Source: Nocardioides sp. R-C-SC26
Lineage (GTDB): Bacteria > Actinomycetota > Actinomycetes > Propionibacteriales > Nocardioidaceae
Assembly: GCF_021246465.1 (NCBI RefSeq)
Contig: NZ_JAHRHK010000004.1
Coordinates: 153,001-217,000, forward strand
Direction: 5' to 3'
Length of the DNA: 64,000 nucleotides
Both the position numbers and the translations under genes were made by a program. This document shows, piece by piece, positions 30,453 through 40,703 of the stretch. Positions within the stretch are counted from its first letter, which is position 1. The number at the start of each line of letters is the position of its first letter. Below the pieces are notes generated by a model, which saw only the letters and a program-made list of their open reading frames with translations, was not told the DNA's origin and searched no databases.

Positions 30453-31379
30453 TCAGAGGTGCGGCATGACCTCGGCGGCGATCAGTTCGAGATGTTCGAG
30501 GTCGGCCAGGTCGAGCATCTGGAGGTAGATCCGCTCGGCACCCAGCTCGGCGTAACGACCGATCTTGTCGACCACCTCCGACGGCGTTCCGGCAAGTCCG
30601 TTGGCGCGCAGCTCGTCCTTATCACGCCCGATCGCCGCCGCGCGGCGGTCGATCTCGGACTCGTCGGCACCGACGCACACCACCAGCGCGTTCGACCACG
30701 TCATGGTGGCGGGGTCGCGCTCGACGGCCTCGCACGCCGTCCGCACGCGGGCGAACTGACGGGCCGTGGTCTCCTCGTCGACGAACGGCAGGTTGAACTC
30801 GTCGGCGTACCGGGCGGCGAGCGCTGGTGTGCGCTTCGCACCCAGTCCGCCGATCAGCACGGGCGGCTTGGCCTGCACCGGCTTGGGGAGCCCCGGACTG
30901 TCGGCCACCTGGTAGTGCTCGCCGTCGAAGGAGAAGCCGCCGCCGTCCAACGGAGTCGCCCACAGCCCGGTGATGATCGCCAACTGCTCCTCGAAGCGGT
31001 CGAAGCGCTCGCCGGTGGACGGGAACGGGATCGCGTACTTGGTGTGCTCGGCCTCGAACCAACCCGCACCGATGCCGAGCTCGACGCGGCCGTTGGACAT
31101 CTGGTCGACGTTGGCGACGCTGATGGCCAGCGGCCCGGGCAGCCGGAAGGTCGCGCTGGTCATCATCGTGCCGAGCCTGATCGACGTCGTGTCGCGGGCG
31201 AGGCCCGCGAGGGTGATCCAGGCGTCGCTGGGGCCCGGCAGGCCGTCGGTACCCATGCCGAGGTAGTGGTCGGAGCGGAAGAACGCGCCGAATCCCAGGC
31301 TCTCGGCCCGCAGTGCGACGGCGAGCAGGTCGTCGTAGACGGCCCCCTGCTGGGGCTCGGTGAAGATGCGGAGTTCCAT
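30453..31379 (-). CDS. LLM-class F420-dependent oxidoreductase
   Basis: A 308-residue luciferase-like TIM barrel (MELRIFTEPQQG start). SDHYLGMGTDGLPGPSDAWITLAGLARDT, GRVELGIGAGWFEAEHTKYAIPFPSTGERFDRFEEQLAII and PPVLIGGLGAKRTPALAARYADEFN are hallmark motifs of F420-dependent family members. The partner substrate is unknown. The ATG at 31379 was taken because the barrel begins directly there. It lies downstream of folA with a 58-base gap. Confidence 0.88.
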   Translation of the reverse strand: MELRIFTEPQQGAVYDDLLAVALRAESLGFGAFFRSDHYLGMGTDGLPGPSDAWITLAGLARDTTSIRLGTMMTSATFRLPGPLAISVANVDQMSNGRVELGIGAGWFEAEHTKYAIPFPSTGERFDRFEEQLAIITGLWATPLDGGGFSFDGEHYQVADSPGLPKPVQAKPPVLIGGLGAKRTPALAARYADEFNLPFVDEETTARQFARVRTACEAVERDPATMTWSNALVVCVGADESEIDRRAAAIGRDKDELRANGLAGTPSEVVDKIGRYAELGAERIYLQMLDLADLEHLELIAAEVMPHL

Positions 31380-31437
31380 GCCCCCAGCCTGGCAGGCCGT
31401 GGGATGCAGCCGCTCCACCCGGGGGCGCCGGACGCAG

Positions 31438-31938
31438 TCAGCGTGGGTGCTGGACCCTCTCGAGCCAGACCCGGTCGAAGCCCTCGAAACGCTCGCGGTC
31501 GGTCTCGACCCACTCGCTCTCGCGGAACTCGGGGTAGCGGACGTCGCCGGCGGGCTCGAGCGGGATCAGGCTGAGGATCTGCTCGGTCGCCATCGGCAGC
31601 GCCTCGGCGTAGACCTGGGCGCCCCCGGCGACGATCACCTCTCCCTCGAGGGTCGCCGCGCGGGCGAGAGCGTCGATGAAGGAGTGCGCGACCAGGACGC
31701 CGTCGCTGCCCGGCACCTCGGCGGGCCTCCACGTCCGATCGCGGGTCAACACGATCGTGGTCCGGCCCGGCAAGGGGCGTCCGATCGACTCGTAGGTCGT
31801 GCGGCCCATCACCAGGACGTGGCCCGTCGTCACCTCCTTGAAGAGGCGCTGCTCCCCCGACACCGACCAGGGGATGTCCGGGCCGTCGCCGATCACGCCG
31901 TTCTGCGCCACGGCGGCGACCATGATGATCCGCTTCAT
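31438..31938 (-). CDS. folA: dihydrofolate reductase
   Basis: A 166-residue enzyme that regenerates tetrahydrofolate from dihydrofolate using NADPH. IIMVAAVAQNGVIGDGPDIPWSVSGE holds the Met20-loop region with the conserved I-G and P-W. HVLVMGRTTYESIGRPLPGRTTIVLTR is the NADPH-binding stretch, and VIVAGGAQVYAEAL the G-G-x-x-x-Y motif. It follows thyA by 16 bases, so it immediately recycles the dihydrofolate that ThyA makes. Confidence 0.96.
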   Translation of the reverse strand: MKRIIMVAAVAQNGVIGDGPDIPWSVSGEQRLFKEVTTGHVLVMGRTTYESIGRPLPGRTTIVLTRDRTWRPAEVPGSDGVLVAHSFIDALARAATLEGEVIVAGGAQVYAEALPMATEQILSLIPLEPAGDVRYPEFRESEWVETDRERFEGFDRVWLERVQHPR

Positions 31939-31954
31939 CGCGTCGACCTGCGGC

Positions 31955-32758
31955 TCAGACGGCGATCGGCGCTGCGATGCCGGGGTGGGGGTCGTAGCCG
32001 ACGACCGAGATGTGCTCGAGCTCGAACCGATCGAGCGCGGTGACGCTCGGATCGAGCTCCAGCCGCGGCAGCGCTCGCGCCTCACGGCCGAGCTGCAGGC
32101 GGGCCTGGTCGAGGTGGTTGAGGTAGAGGTGGGCGTCGCCGAAGGTGTGCACGAAGTCGCCAACCTTGAGGCCGACCACCTGGGCGACCATGTGGGTCAG
32201 CAGCGCGTAGGAGGCGATGTTGAACGGCACGCCGAGGAAGACGTCGGCCGAGCGCTGGTACAGCTGGCAGGAGAGCCGGCCACCGTCGCGCGGGTCGACG
32301 TAGAACTGGAACAGCGTGTGGCACGGGGCGAGCGCCATCTGCGGGATGTCGGCGACGTTCCACGCCGAGACGATGTGACGGCGGGAGTCCGGATCGCGGC
32401 GCAGCTGTTCGACGACGCCGGCGATCTGATCGACGTGCTCGCCGGACGGCGTCGGCCACGACCGCCACTGGTAGCCGTAGACGGGCCCGAGATCACCCTG
32501 GTCGTCGGCCCACTCGTCCCAAATGCTGATGCCGCGCTCCTGGAGCCAGCGGACGTTCGTGTCGCCGCGGAGGAACCACAGCAGCTCGCCGAAGACCGAG
32601 CGCGTGTGCACCTTCTTGGTCGTGACGAGCGGGAAGCCCTCGCCGAGGTCGAAGCGCATCTGGTGGCCGAAGACGCTCAGGGTCCCGGTGCCGGTGCGAT
32701 CACCCTTCTCCACGCCCTCGTCGAGGATGCGCTGGAGGAGGTCGTGGTAGGCCTGCAC
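31955..32758 (-). CDS. thyA: thymidylate synthase
   Basis: A 267-residue ThyA. It converts dUMP to dTMP with methylene-tetrahydrofolate, leaving dihydrofolate. The catalytic Cys lies in [12 protein letters not shown] near residue 149, [19 protein letters not shown] is the dUMP-binding signature, and [14 protein letters not shown] is present. Length matches E. coli ThyA. It sits between a small unknown gene and folA within a one-carbon operon. Confidence 0.97.
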   Translation of the reverse strand: MQAYHDLLQRILDEGVEKGDRTGTGTLSVFGHQMRFDLGEGFPLVTTKKVHTRSVFGELLWFLRGDTNVRWLQERGISIWDEWADDQGDLGPVYGYQWRSWPTPSGEHVDQIAGVVEQLRRDPDSRRHIVSAWNVADIPQMALAPCHTLFQFYVDPRDGGRLSCQLYQRSADVFLGVPFNIASYALLTHMVAQVVGLKVGDFVHTFGDAHLYLNHLDQARLQLGREARALPRLELDPSVTALDRFELEHISVVGYDPHPGIAAPIAV

Positions 32759-32767
32759 GACCTCAGG

Positions 32768-33025
32768 CTAGACCGACAGCGACATCGGCCCGTAGACGAC
32801 GCGCTCGTGCTCGACGAGATGCACCTGGGCCACGCCGGCGTCGACGAGATCGCGCCAGATCTCACCGATCCAGCTCTCGGCGTCCCCCTGGTGGGTGAAC
32901 CGCTGCTCGGCGAGCTCGCCCTCGACCACGACGGGTTCGCCCGCGGCGTCGCTGAAGGTCCAGGCCCACGGCCGCTCGGCCTCGGCCGGACGGCGGAAGG
33001 TGGGCGGCAGGTCGGGGAGGGTCAT
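32768..33025 (-). CDS. small conserved-looking protein of unknown function in the gcvT-thyA interval
   Basis: An 85-residue acidic protein (MTLPDLPPTFRRPAEAERPWAWTF...). The centre VVEGELAEQRFTHQGDAESWIGEIWRDLVDAGV looks like a small alpha/beta domain, with no membrane segment and no motif I recognise. It starts 7 bases after gcvT stops and ends 9 bases before thyA starts, so it is inside a tight operon and very likely real. Its place suggests a one-carbon or nucleotide link, but nothing in the sequence proves one. Confidence 0.7.
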   Translation of the reverse strand: MTLPDLPPTFRRPAEAERPWAWTFSDAAGEPVVVEGELAEQRFTHQGDAESWIGEIWRDLVDAGVAQVHLVEHERVVYGPMSLSV

Positions 33026-33032
33026 CGGCGGT

Positions 33033-34139
33033 TCACCCCCGCACCGAGGTGTCGACGAACGGGAGCGTGGTGACCTGGAAGGTCTCCCGGCGACCGCGGA
33101 CGTCGACGCCGACCTGGGCGTCGGGGCCGACGGTGCTGGAGAGCAGGGCGAGCGCGATGCCCGTGCGCAGCGTCGGCGAGAACGTGCCGGAGGTGATCTC
33201 GCCCAGCAGCACGTCGGGAGTGAGCGAGACGCTCATGCCCGGGCGCGGGATCGCCCGACCCGTCGAGACGAGTGCACAGAGCCGACGGCGCGGGCCGCGC
33301 TCGCGTTCGGCGAGCAGCACCTCGCGGCCCCAGAAGGCCGGCTTCGCCCAGCCGACGGCCCAACCCAGCCGAGCCTCGTTGGGAGTGACGTCGAGGCTGA
33401 TGTCCTGCCCGTGCAGCGGATACCCCATCTCGGTACGCAGCGTGTCGCGCGCGCCGAGCCCGCAGGGGGCGATGCCGAACGGCTCGCCGGCTGCGAGCAC
33501 GGCGTCCCACAGTGCGCCGGCAACGGCGTTCGGCGCGATCAGCTCGTAACCGCGCTCCCCGGTGTACCCGGTGCGGCACACGACGACGTCGGCGCCCTCG
33601 AACGTCGCCACCGCGAACGACATGTACTCGTGACCCACCGGCAGCCCGACGGCGGCGAGCACGTCGTCTGCCGACGACCCCTGCACGGCGAGGACGGCGA
33701 GCTCGCGATGCAGGTCGGTGATCGTCAGCTCCTCCGTCGCCGCGGCGCCGAGCCGACGCACCACCTCGGGGGTGTTGGCGGCGTTGGGCACCAGCAGGAC
33801 GTCGTCCTCGCCGTGGAAGTAGACGATGAGGTCGTCGACGATGCCGCCGGTCTCCTCGTCGCAGCACAGCGTGTACTGGGCCTTGCCCGGTGCGATCTTG
33901 GCCAGGTCGTTGCTCAGCGTGGCGTTGACGAACGCCGCCGCGCCGGGGCCGGTGATCTTCACCTTGCCGAGGTGGCTGACGTCGAACAGCCCGACGGCAT
34001 CACGCACGGCGTGGTGCTCCTCGACCACGCCGGCGTACTGCAACGGCATCGACCATCCGCCGAACTCGGCGAACTTGGCGCCGAGCGCGTGGTGCCGGTC
34101 GTGGAGCGGAGAGGTCAGCAGGGACTCCGGGGACGACAT
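33033..34139 (-). CDS. gcvT: aminomethyltransferase (glycine cleavage T protein)
   Basis: A 368-residue T protein that moves the aminomethyl group from lipoylated H protein to tetrahydrofolate, releasing ammonia and making methylene-THF. Motifs: FAEFGGWSMPLQY near residue 25, GLFDVSHLGKVKITGPGA, TGYTGERGYELI, CGLGARDTLRTEMGYPLHGQDI, and the C-terminal EITSGTFSPTL. The start chosen gives MSSPESLLTSPLHDRHHALGA. Its product feeds ThyA in the same operon. gcvP and gcvH are not in the window. The 95-base divergent gap to pepA shows no clear regulatory motif. Confidence 0.95.
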   Translation of the reverse strand: MSSPESLLTSPLHDRHHALGAKFAEFGGWSMPLQYAGVVEEHHAVRDAVGLFDVSHLGKVKITGPGAAAFVNATLSNDLAKIAPGKAQYTLCCDEETGGIVDDLIVYFHGEDDVLLVPNAANTPEVVRRLGAAATEELTITDLHRELAVLAVQGSSADDVLAAVGLPVGHEYMSFAVATFEGADVVVCRTGYTGERGYELIAPNAVAGALWDAVLAAGEPFGIAPCGLGARDTLRTEMGYPLHGQDISLDVTPNEARLGWAVGWAKPAFWGREVLLAERERGPRRRLCALVSTGRAIPRPGMSVSLTPDVLLGEITSGTFSPTLRTGIALALLSSTVGPDAQVGVDVRGRRETFQVTTLPFVDTSVRG

Positions 34140-34234
34140 GCGCCGAACGTATCCCAGCCCGCCGACGCTCAGACGGCGACGGTGGGCGCGCACGCCCGGG
34201 TGGCGACGGCGCGCCGATCTCCTATCCTCGCGAC

Positions 34235-35737
34235 GTGACGTCCTACGCCCTGCGCAACGCCAGTCCGGCCAAGTCGAAGGCCGATGCGGTCGTGGTCGGG
34301 GTGCTCGCCGGTCCGGGCGACCAGCCGGCTCGCGTGGCCCCCGGGGGCGAGGACGTCGAGCACGCCTATGGCCGCGCTTTCGCTCCCCTGCTGGCGACCC
34401 TCGGCGTCACCGGCCGGATCGGCGAGGTCACCAAGGTGCCGACGTCGAAGACGATCGGCTCTCCGCTCCTGGTGCTCGTGGGTCTCGGCGAGCTCGCCTC
34501 GCCGTCCTCGGTGCGACGCGCCGCCGGCGCCGCTGCCCGCGCCGTCACCAACGCGGCCTCGGTCGCGCTGGCCCTGCCGGCCGACTCCGCCGCGTTGGCC
34601 GGAGCCGTCCTCGAGGGCTACCGGCTCGGCGGCTACACCTTCACCGCGTACAAGGCGAGTGGCCCGGGCAAGAGCCCCGCCGAGGTCGTCGTGCTCAGCC
34701 CGGTCGCGCGCCAGAAGGAGACGGTCGCCCGGTTCGAGACGGCAGGCGTGCTCGCCGACGCCGTGTGCGGCACGCGCGACTGGGTCAACACGGCACCGAA
34801 CGATCTGCGTCCGCCGGCGTTCGCCGATCAGATCGCCGACCTCGTGGCGAACCGACCACGGAGCGCCGCGAAGGTCACCTGCACGGTGCTCGACGAGACC
34901 GCCCTGGCCCGTGAGGGCTGCGGCGGGCTACTCGGCGTCGGCGCCGGGTCGGATGCGCCCCCGCGCCTGGTGAAGCTGACCTACGAGCCGCGCGACGCCG
35001 GGCACCACCTGGCCCTGGTGGGCAAGGGCATCACGTTCGACACCGGAGGCCTGAGCATCAAGCCGGCCTCGGGGATGCAGGAGATGAAGTCGGACATGGC
35101 CGGCGCCGCGGCCGTCGTTCGAGCCACGCTCGCGATCGCCGACCTCGGTCTGCCCGTGCGGGTCACGGCCTACGCCGCGCTCGCCGAGAACATGGTCGGG
35201 GCCGGAGCGATGCGGCCCGGTGACGTCGTGACCATCCACGGCGGCACCACGGTCGAGGTCTGGAACACCGACGCCGAGGGTCGCCTCGTCCTCGCGGACG
35301 CGCTCGTGATGGCCGTCGACGACGCACCGGACCTGCTGCTCGACGTCGCCACGCTGACCGGTCACATGGTGGTGGCACTGGGCGACAAGGTCTCGGGCGT
35401 GCTGGGCGACGACGAGCCCGTACGCGCCGTGCTGTCGGCGGCCGAGCGCGCGGGCGAGGAGATGTGGCACATGCCGATCCCCGAGGTGATGCGCGAGCGG
35501 GTCACCTCCAGCCGCATCGCCGACCTCCAGCAGCACGACTGGGTGCGCTGGGGTGGCGGGCTCTACGCGGCGGCGTTCCTCCGCGAGTTCGTCGGCGGAC
35601 TGCCCTGGGCGCACCTGGACATCGCCGGCCCCGCGTTCAACTCCGGAGGCCCGAGCGGGCACGTCACCAGCGGCGGCACCGGCGTCGCGGTGACCACGCT
35701 GGTCGAGGTCGCGCGCGGCCTGGCCGCCGGCTCCTGA
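34235..35737 (+). CDS. pepA: leucyl aminopeptidase (M17 family)
   Basis: A 500-residue cytosolic aminopeptidase starting at GTG. The M17 core contains GKGITFDTGGLSIKPASGMQEMKSDMAGAAAV, with the Lys, Asp and metal ligands, and the family signature NTDAEGRLVLADAL near residue 345. The N-terminal domain (about 1-160) is the usual Rossmann-like part. It removes N-terminal residues from peptides using two metal ions. It precedes lpd and the E2 gene, with a small minus-strand gene between. Confidence 0.95.
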   Translation: MTSYALRNASPAKSKADAVVVGVLAGPGDQPARVAPGGEDVEHAYGRAFAPLLATLGVTGRIGEVTKVPTSKTIGSPLLVLVGLGELASPSSVRRAAGAAARAVTNAASVALALPADSAALAGAVLEGYRLGGYTFTAYKASGPGKSPAEVVVLSPVARQKETVARFETAGVLADAVCGTRDWVNTAPNDLRPPAFADQIADLVANRPRSAAKVTCTVLDETALAREGCGGLLGVGAGSDAPPRLVKLTYEPRDAGHHLALVGKGITFDTGGLSIKPASGMQEMKSDMAGAAAVVRATLAIADLGLPVRVTAYAALAENMVGAGAMRPGDVVTIHGGTTVEVWNTDAEGRLVLADALVMAVDDAPDLLLDVATLTGHMVVALGDKVSGVLGDDEPVRAVLSAAERAGEEMWHMPIPEVMRERVTSSRIADLQQHDWVRWGGGLYAAAFLREFVGGLPWAHLDIAGPAFNSGGPSGHVTSGGTGVAVTTLVEVARGLAAGS

Positions 35738-35764
35738 GCGAACGCGCCTGACAGGCCGTCCGGG

Positions 35765-36142
35765 TCAGGAGAGGCCCTGCTCGCGGCGCTGCTGCTTGAT
35801 CCGGGAGTTGTAGTCCCGCATCCGCTGCGGGATGCCGACGACGGCGGCGTCGTAGGACGGGATCTGGTGGCGGTTCGCGAAGTCGTGGGCCCACTTCGAC
35901 GACGGCACCCGGCGCCTCGTCCACTCGCCGTCGTGCGCGACGAGCAGCAGCGTGATCTCGCTGACGGCGGTACGCGGCTCGACGAACCCCTCGACGCCGC
36001 GTCGGGCGCCGACCCACTCCTGCAGGTGCTTCTCGTCGGTCCTGTCGCTGGCGCGAACCCGGGTGGAGCCGGTGCGCGCGGCGTCGCGCGCAGGACCGCT
36101 CATCTTCGTGCCCGAGCGGCGGAATCGATCCAAGAACGCCAT
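35765..36142 (-). CDS. conserved actinobacterial protein of unknown function
   Basis: A 125-residue basic protein (MAFLDRFRRSGTKMSGPARDAAR). The middle VGARRGVEGFVEPRTAVSEITLLLVAHDGEWTRRRVP and the C-terminus NRHQIPSYDAAVVGIPQRMRDYNSRIKQQ look ordered and Arg-rich. I know similar proteins beside pepA/lpd in actinobacteria, sometimes named oxidoreductase without evidence. The ATG at 36142 is favoured over a longer frame without family character. It converges on pepA and diverges from lpd. Confidence 0.65.
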   Translation of the reverse strand: MAFLDRFRRSGTKMSGPARDAARTGSTRVRASDRTDEKHLQEWVGARRGVEGFVEPRTAVSEITLLLVAHDGEWTRRRVPSSKWAHDFANRHQIPSYDAAVVGIPQRMRDYNSRIKQQRREQGLS

Positions 36143-36330
36143 GGAGACATTCTGCCCGACCACGCGAATGCCGCGTCGCGGAAGGCGGAGGTCGGGCTCG
36201 GTCCGACCGGCGCGACGGTCCTGACTCACGGGTAGCGCGGCGGGTGAACTGTCGTTCCTGCGGAGTGCAAGGATGGAGGTGTCGCATCGTCTGCGGGCAC
36301 GGACCGCCGGCGATCGTGGCGGAGAGGACA

Positions 36331-37716
36331 GTGATACCGGTGGTCCGCACCGACTACGACGTGCTCGTCCTGGGCGCGGGTTCGGGCGGATACGCGTGTG
36401 CCCTGCGGGCCGCGCAGCTCGGTCTCGACGTCGGTCTGATCGAGGAGTCCCGGCTCGGCGGCACCTGCCTGCACCAGGGCTGCATCCCGACCAAGGCGCT
36501 GCTGCACGCCGCCGAGGTCGCCGACTCCGCGCGCGAGGCCGATCGGTTCGGAGTCCGCGCCACCCTGGAGGGCATCGACGTCCCCCGTGTCCTGGAGTAC
36601 CAGCAGGGTGTCGTCGACCGGTTGTTCCGCGGTCTCACCGGCCTGGTCAAGGGTCGCGGCATCACCCTGATCGAGGGCCGCGGCGAGTTCGTCGGCCCCC
36701 GCGAGATCGAGGTCGACGGGGCGATCCACCGCGGCCGGCACGTCGTCGTCGCGACCGGCTCCGCCTCGCGCACACTGCCCGGTCTCGGCGTCGACGGCGA
36801 GCGGGTGCTGACCTCCGACCATGCCGTCCGCCTCGACCGTGTGCCCTCGCGTGCCGTCGTGGTCGGGGGCGGGGTGATCGGCTGCGAGTTCGCCAGTGCC
36901 TGGCGCAGCTTCGGGAGCGAGGTCACCATCGTCGAGGCCGCCGACCGACTTCTGCCCTCCGAGGACGAGGCGAGCTCGGCCGCCCTGGCTCGCGCGTTCG
37001 GCAAGCGCGGCATCACGGTCCGCACCGCGACGGCTTTCGCCTCGATCGCGCACACCGGAGACGGCGTCGCCCTGACGGTGGCTGACGGCTCGGTGATCGA
37101 GGCCGACGTCGTGCTGGTCGCCGTGGGCCGGGGGCCGCTCACCGACGGCATCGGCCTGGAGAAGGCCGACGTCACGCTCGAGCACGGCCTGGTCGTGGTC
37201 GACGAGTTCTGCCGAACCAGCGCGGAGGGCACCTACGCCGTCGGCGACATCGTCGCCGGGCCCCAGTTGGCGCATCGTGGATTCGCGCAGGGCATCCTCG
37301 TGGCCGAGCACATCGCCGGCCTCGCGCCTCAGCCGATCGACGAGGCCGGCATCCCGCGCGTCACCTACAGCCGCCCCGAGGTCGCCTCCGTCGGCCTGAC
37401 GGAGGCTGCCGCTCGCGGTCGCTACGGGGGCGGGGGCCGCACGCTCGTCTACGACCTCGCCGGCAACGGCAAGAGCCAGATCCTGCGCACGCAGGGCTCG
37501 ATCAAGCTCGTCCAGGCGCCGGGAGGCGCCGTCGTCGGTCTCCACCTCGTCGGCGAGCGCGTCGGCGAGTTGATCGGCGAGGCCCAGCTCATCTACGGCT
37601 GGGACGCCCACGCCGAGGACGTCGCACCGCTGGTGCACGCGCACCCCACCCAGAACGAGGCGCTGGGCGAGGCCCACCTGGCGCTGGCCGGCAAGCCGTT
37701 GCACGCGCACGGCTGA
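36331..37716 (+). CDS. lpd: dihydrolipoyl dehydrogenase (E3)
   Basis: A 461-residue FAD enzyme that reoxidises dihydrolipoamide in 2-oxoacid dehydrogenase and glycine cleavage complexes. FAD site [20 protein letters not shown], redox disulfide [17 protein letters not shown] near residue 45, NAD site [37 protein letters not shown], and the catalytic His-Glu pair [14 protein letters not shown] at the C-terminus are all intact. GTG 36331 was chosen because GGAGAGG lies 4-10 bases upstream. The E2 gene follows by 74 bases and lipA/lipB lie 10-13 kb downstream. Confidence 0.95.
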   Translation: MIPVVRTDYDVLVLGAGSGGYACALRAAQLGLDVGLIEESRLGGTCLHQGCIPTKALLHAAEVADSAREADRFGVRATLEGIDVPRVLEYQQGVVDRLFRGLTGLVKGRGITLIEGRGEFVGPREIEVDGAIHRGRHVVVATGSASRTLPGLGVDGERVLTSDHAVRLDRVPSRAVVVGGGVIGCEFASAWRSFGSEVTIVEAADRLLPSEDEASSAALARAFGKRGITVRTATAFASIAHTGDGVALTVADGSVIEADVVLVAVGRGPLTDGIGLEKADVTLEHGLVVVDEFCRTSAEGTYAVGDIVAGPQLAHRGFAQGILVAEHIAGLAPQPIDEAGIPRVTYSRPEVASVGLTEAAARGRYGGGGRTLVYDLAGNGKSQILRTQGSIKLVQAPGGAVVGLHLVGERVGELIGEAQLIYGWDAHAEDVAPLVHAHPTQNEALGEAHLALAGKPLHAHG

Positions 37717-37790
37717 CCGGCGAAGAATCGCTCGTACGACCCGACCGACGCATCACCACACCCCGCAACCCGAAGGACAGATCAGCAGCC

Positions 37791-39564
37791 ATGGCCACTG
37801 AAGTCACCCTCCCCGCCCTCGGCGAATCCGTCACCGAGGGCACCGTCACGCAATGGCTGAAGCAGGTCGGCGACACCGTGGCGGTCGACGAGCCGTTGCT
37901 GGAGGTCTCCACCGACAAGGTCGACACCGAGATCCCCTCTCCTGTCGCCGGCACGCTGCTGGAGATCAAGGCGAGCGAGGACGAGACCGTCGAGGTCGGT
38001 GCCGTGCTCGCGCTGATCGGCGAGGAGGACGAGGCACCCTCCGGTGGTGACTCCGAGCCGGAGCAGCCTGCCGAGCCGGCCCAGGCCGAGACTCCTGCCG
38101 AGCCCGAGCCTGCCCAGGACGAGCCGGCCGAGGAGGAGACCTCGTCGGAGCCCGTGGCTGCGTCGAACGACAGCGGCTCCGGCAGCTCCGGCGGCTCCGG
38201 CACGCCCGTCACCCTGCCTGCCCTGGGTGAGTCGGTCACCGAGGGCACCGTCACCCGCTGGCTGAAGCAGGTCGGCGACGAGGTCGCGGTCGACGAGCCG
38301 CTGCTGGAGGTCTCCACCGACAAGGTCGACACCGAGATCCCCTCACCGGTGGCCGGCACGCTGCTGGAGATCAAGGTCTCCGAGGACGAGACCGTCGAGG
38401 TCGGCGCCGAGCTCGCCGTCGTCGGCGACGGCTCGGCCACGCCCGCGGCGCCGGAGAAGCCGGCCGCCGAGCCCGAGCCGGAGCCGGGGCCGGAGGAGGA
38501 AGCGGGAGCCCGAGGAGACCCAGCAGCCCGCACAGGCCGAGTCCGAGCCCGCGGAGCCTCAGCAGGCAGAGTCGAAGCCGGCCGAGACCCTAGCAGCGCC
38601 GGCCGCGTCGTCCGGTGGCGGCGACGGCACCGGCTACGTCACCCCGCTCGTGCGCAAGCTCGCCTCGCAGCACGGCGTCGACCTGGCCTCGGTCGCCGGC
38701 AGCGGTGTCGGTGGCCGGGTCCGCAAGCAGGACGTGCTCGACGCCGCCGCCGCGGCCAAGGCCGCTCCCGCCGCTCCCGCCGCCTCGGGCGCAGCGGCTC
38801 CCGCCGCGCCTGCGGCCGGGCGCCCGGCCGCACCGAGCATCACCCCGTCGCCGCTGCGCGGCACGACGGAGAAGATCAGCCGCCTGCGCAAGATCATCGC
38901 CGAGCGGATGATCGACTCGCTCGACACCTCGGCGCAGCTGACCCAGGTGGTCGAGGTCGATGTCACCAACATCGCGCGCCTGCGGGAGTCGGTGAAGGCG
39001 GACTTCCTGGCCCGTGAGGGCGTCAAGCTGACCTACCTGCCGTTCTTCGCCAAGGCTGCGATCGACGCGCTCAAGCAGCACCCGAAGCTGAACGCGGCGA
39101 TCGACACCGAGAAGGGCGAGATCACCTACTTCGACCGTGAGAACCTCGCGCTCGCCGTCGACACCGAGAAGGGTCTGATCACGCCGGTGGTCAAGGACGC
39201 CGGCGACCTGTCGATCTCGGGCCTAGCCAAGAAGATCGCGGACGTCGCCGAGCGCACCCGCACCAACAAGATCGGCCCCGACGAGCTGTCGGGCGGAACG
39301 TTCACGATCACCAACCTCGGCAGCGTCGGCGCCCTGTGGGACACGCCGATCATCAACAAGCCGCAGGTCGCGATCCTCGGTCCGGGCGCGGTCGTGAAGC
39401 GCGCGGTCGTGATCGACGACCCGAACCTCGGCGAGACGATCGCGGTGCGTCACATGGTCTACCTCGCGCTGACCTACGACCACCAGCTCGTCGACGGTGC
39501 CGACGCCGGCCGGTTCCTCACCGAGGTCAAGCAGCGCCTCGAGGCCGGAGCCTTCGAGGTCTGA
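37791..39564 (+). pseudogene. sucB: dihydrolipoamide acyltransferase E2 (SucB type), +1 frameshift in linker
   Basis: Two N-terminal lipoyl domains (each with [19 protein letters not shown]; lipoyl Lys in DKVD) lie at about residues 1-80 and 138-215, joined by a Glu/Pro/Ala linker. After ...EPGPEEEA the frame is lost. The correct frame resumes as [18 protein letters not shown], then the peripheral subunit-binding domain ([22 protein letters not shown]) and the catalytic domain ending [16 protein letters not shown], which has the catalytic His and Asp. Removing one G from GGG at 38504-38506 gives [11 protein letters not shown] and a 590-residue protein. The enzyme passes succinyl (or acetyl) groups to CoA. 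A sequencing error is likely because the gene is core metabolism. Confidence 0.92.
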
Positions 39565-39590
39565 GCGCGCTGTCGGGTACTCGGCTCACC

Positions 39591-39700
39591 GGGTCTCGAC
39601 AAGCTCGACCACCGGTTCGGTGGTCAAGCTTGTCGAGACCAGTGACGGTCGCAGAGCGACCTCCTCGACCACCGGTTCGGTGGTCGAGCTTGTCGAGACC
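39591..39700. repeat. dispersed palindromic repeat cluster (copy 2), hairpin-forming
   Basis: GGTCTCGACAAGCTCGACC and CCG around GTT pair with CGGTGGTCAAGCTTGTCGA and GACC (39592-39640), arms of about 23 bp with one mismatch. A second inverted unit (39642-39700) includes GTGACGGTCGCAGAGCGACC. It lies between the convergent E2 and lipoprotein genes and may serve as their terminator. Confidence 0.85.
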
Positions 39701-39715
39701 CTGTGAGGCGCGTGC

Positions 39716-40676
39716 TCAGTCCGCGACGCGCTCGGTGCTGAACTCGGTGGTGTTCTCGGTGCTGGTCTCCACGGCCTGCCCCTCGCCCTCCAGGCTGGAG
39801 GTGTTGGTGAGGGTGACGCGCGTGCGACGGGGTGTCGGCATGCCCAGGTCGAGCGTGATCTGCCCGGTTCCGGTTCCCTGACCGGACACGGAGACGCCGG
39901 CGACCGACGACGTCTGCTCGATCTCGGTCGTGCTGACGATCTCGACCACGTTGCCGCGGCGCGAGCGCAGCTCGTAGATCGTGCGCTGCGAGGTCTCGAC
40001 GCCGCTCACGGTGAAGCTGCTCTCGGCGTCCCAACGACCACCGATGCCGATGGCCTCCTCCGGCAGCGGGATCGTGACCTGCGCGGCCTGGCTGGTGAGC
40101 TGGTCGACGAACTGACGCGACCCGTCGTCCATGCCCTCGGGGATGTCGACCTCGTTGCTCACCAGCTCGCCACGGGTCGAGAGCACCAGGGTGCTGCGCA
40201 GACCCGACATCGCGCCGACCTCCGCCTCGATCTGCTGGACCTGCGCAGGATCCATCTCGCCTGCCACGGGTCGGATCTCGTCGATGACCTGCTCGACGGT
40301 GAACGTGTCGCTCTGGACGTCGATCACCGTGGAGGTCTGGGACAGCTCGAGCGCGATGGTGATCGGCGCACCGCCGGCGACCTTCACGACCGAGGTCTGG
40401 CGACCGCTGAACGTCGTGACCTGACCCTCCTCCGCGCTGAACCGGAGTTCGCCACGCTTGCCGGCGCCGACGTCCAGCACGGTGACCACCGGAGCGGGTG
40501 CCGGCTGCGGCTCATCAGTGGCGCTCGGCGTCGGCGACGGGCGGGCGGGGGGGGGCGGCGGACGACGCCGACGGCGACGTCTCGTCGTCCGGCTCGCCGT
40601 CCGCACCGCATGCGGTGACGACGAGAGCCAAGGAGCAGACCGCGATGACTCCGCGTGAGATGCGCAACGTCTTCAT
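39716..40676 (-). pseudogene. lipoprotein of unknown function, +1 frameshift at a 9-G run
   Basis: The first frame, MKTLRISRGVIAVCSLALVVTACGADGEPDDETSPSASSAA, gives a clear lipoprotein signal peptide and then stops. The second frame continues PARPSPTPSATDEPQPAPAPVVTVLDVGAGKRGELRFSAEEGQ and a beta-rich domain (about 230 residues) with no membrane segments. It may belong to the DUF6263-like group, a weak impression. The frames join at the 9-G run at 40547-40555: 8 G would make one 319-residue lipoprotein. Homopolymer miscounting is likelier than a null allele. Confidence 0.8.
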
Positions 40677-40703
40677 AGCGCGCGAGGCTAGCGCCACGGG
40701 TCA

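Noticed and set aside
34140..34234. Glycine riboswitch upstream of gcvT
   Set aside because: Only 95 bases separate gcvT from divergent pepA, and the conserved tandem aptamer elements are not seen.
40547..40555. Poly-G tract as a phase-variation switch for the lipoprotein
   Set aside because: Similar extra-base shifts occur in hemW and the E2 gene at short runs where phase variation makes no sense; sequencing error explains all of them.
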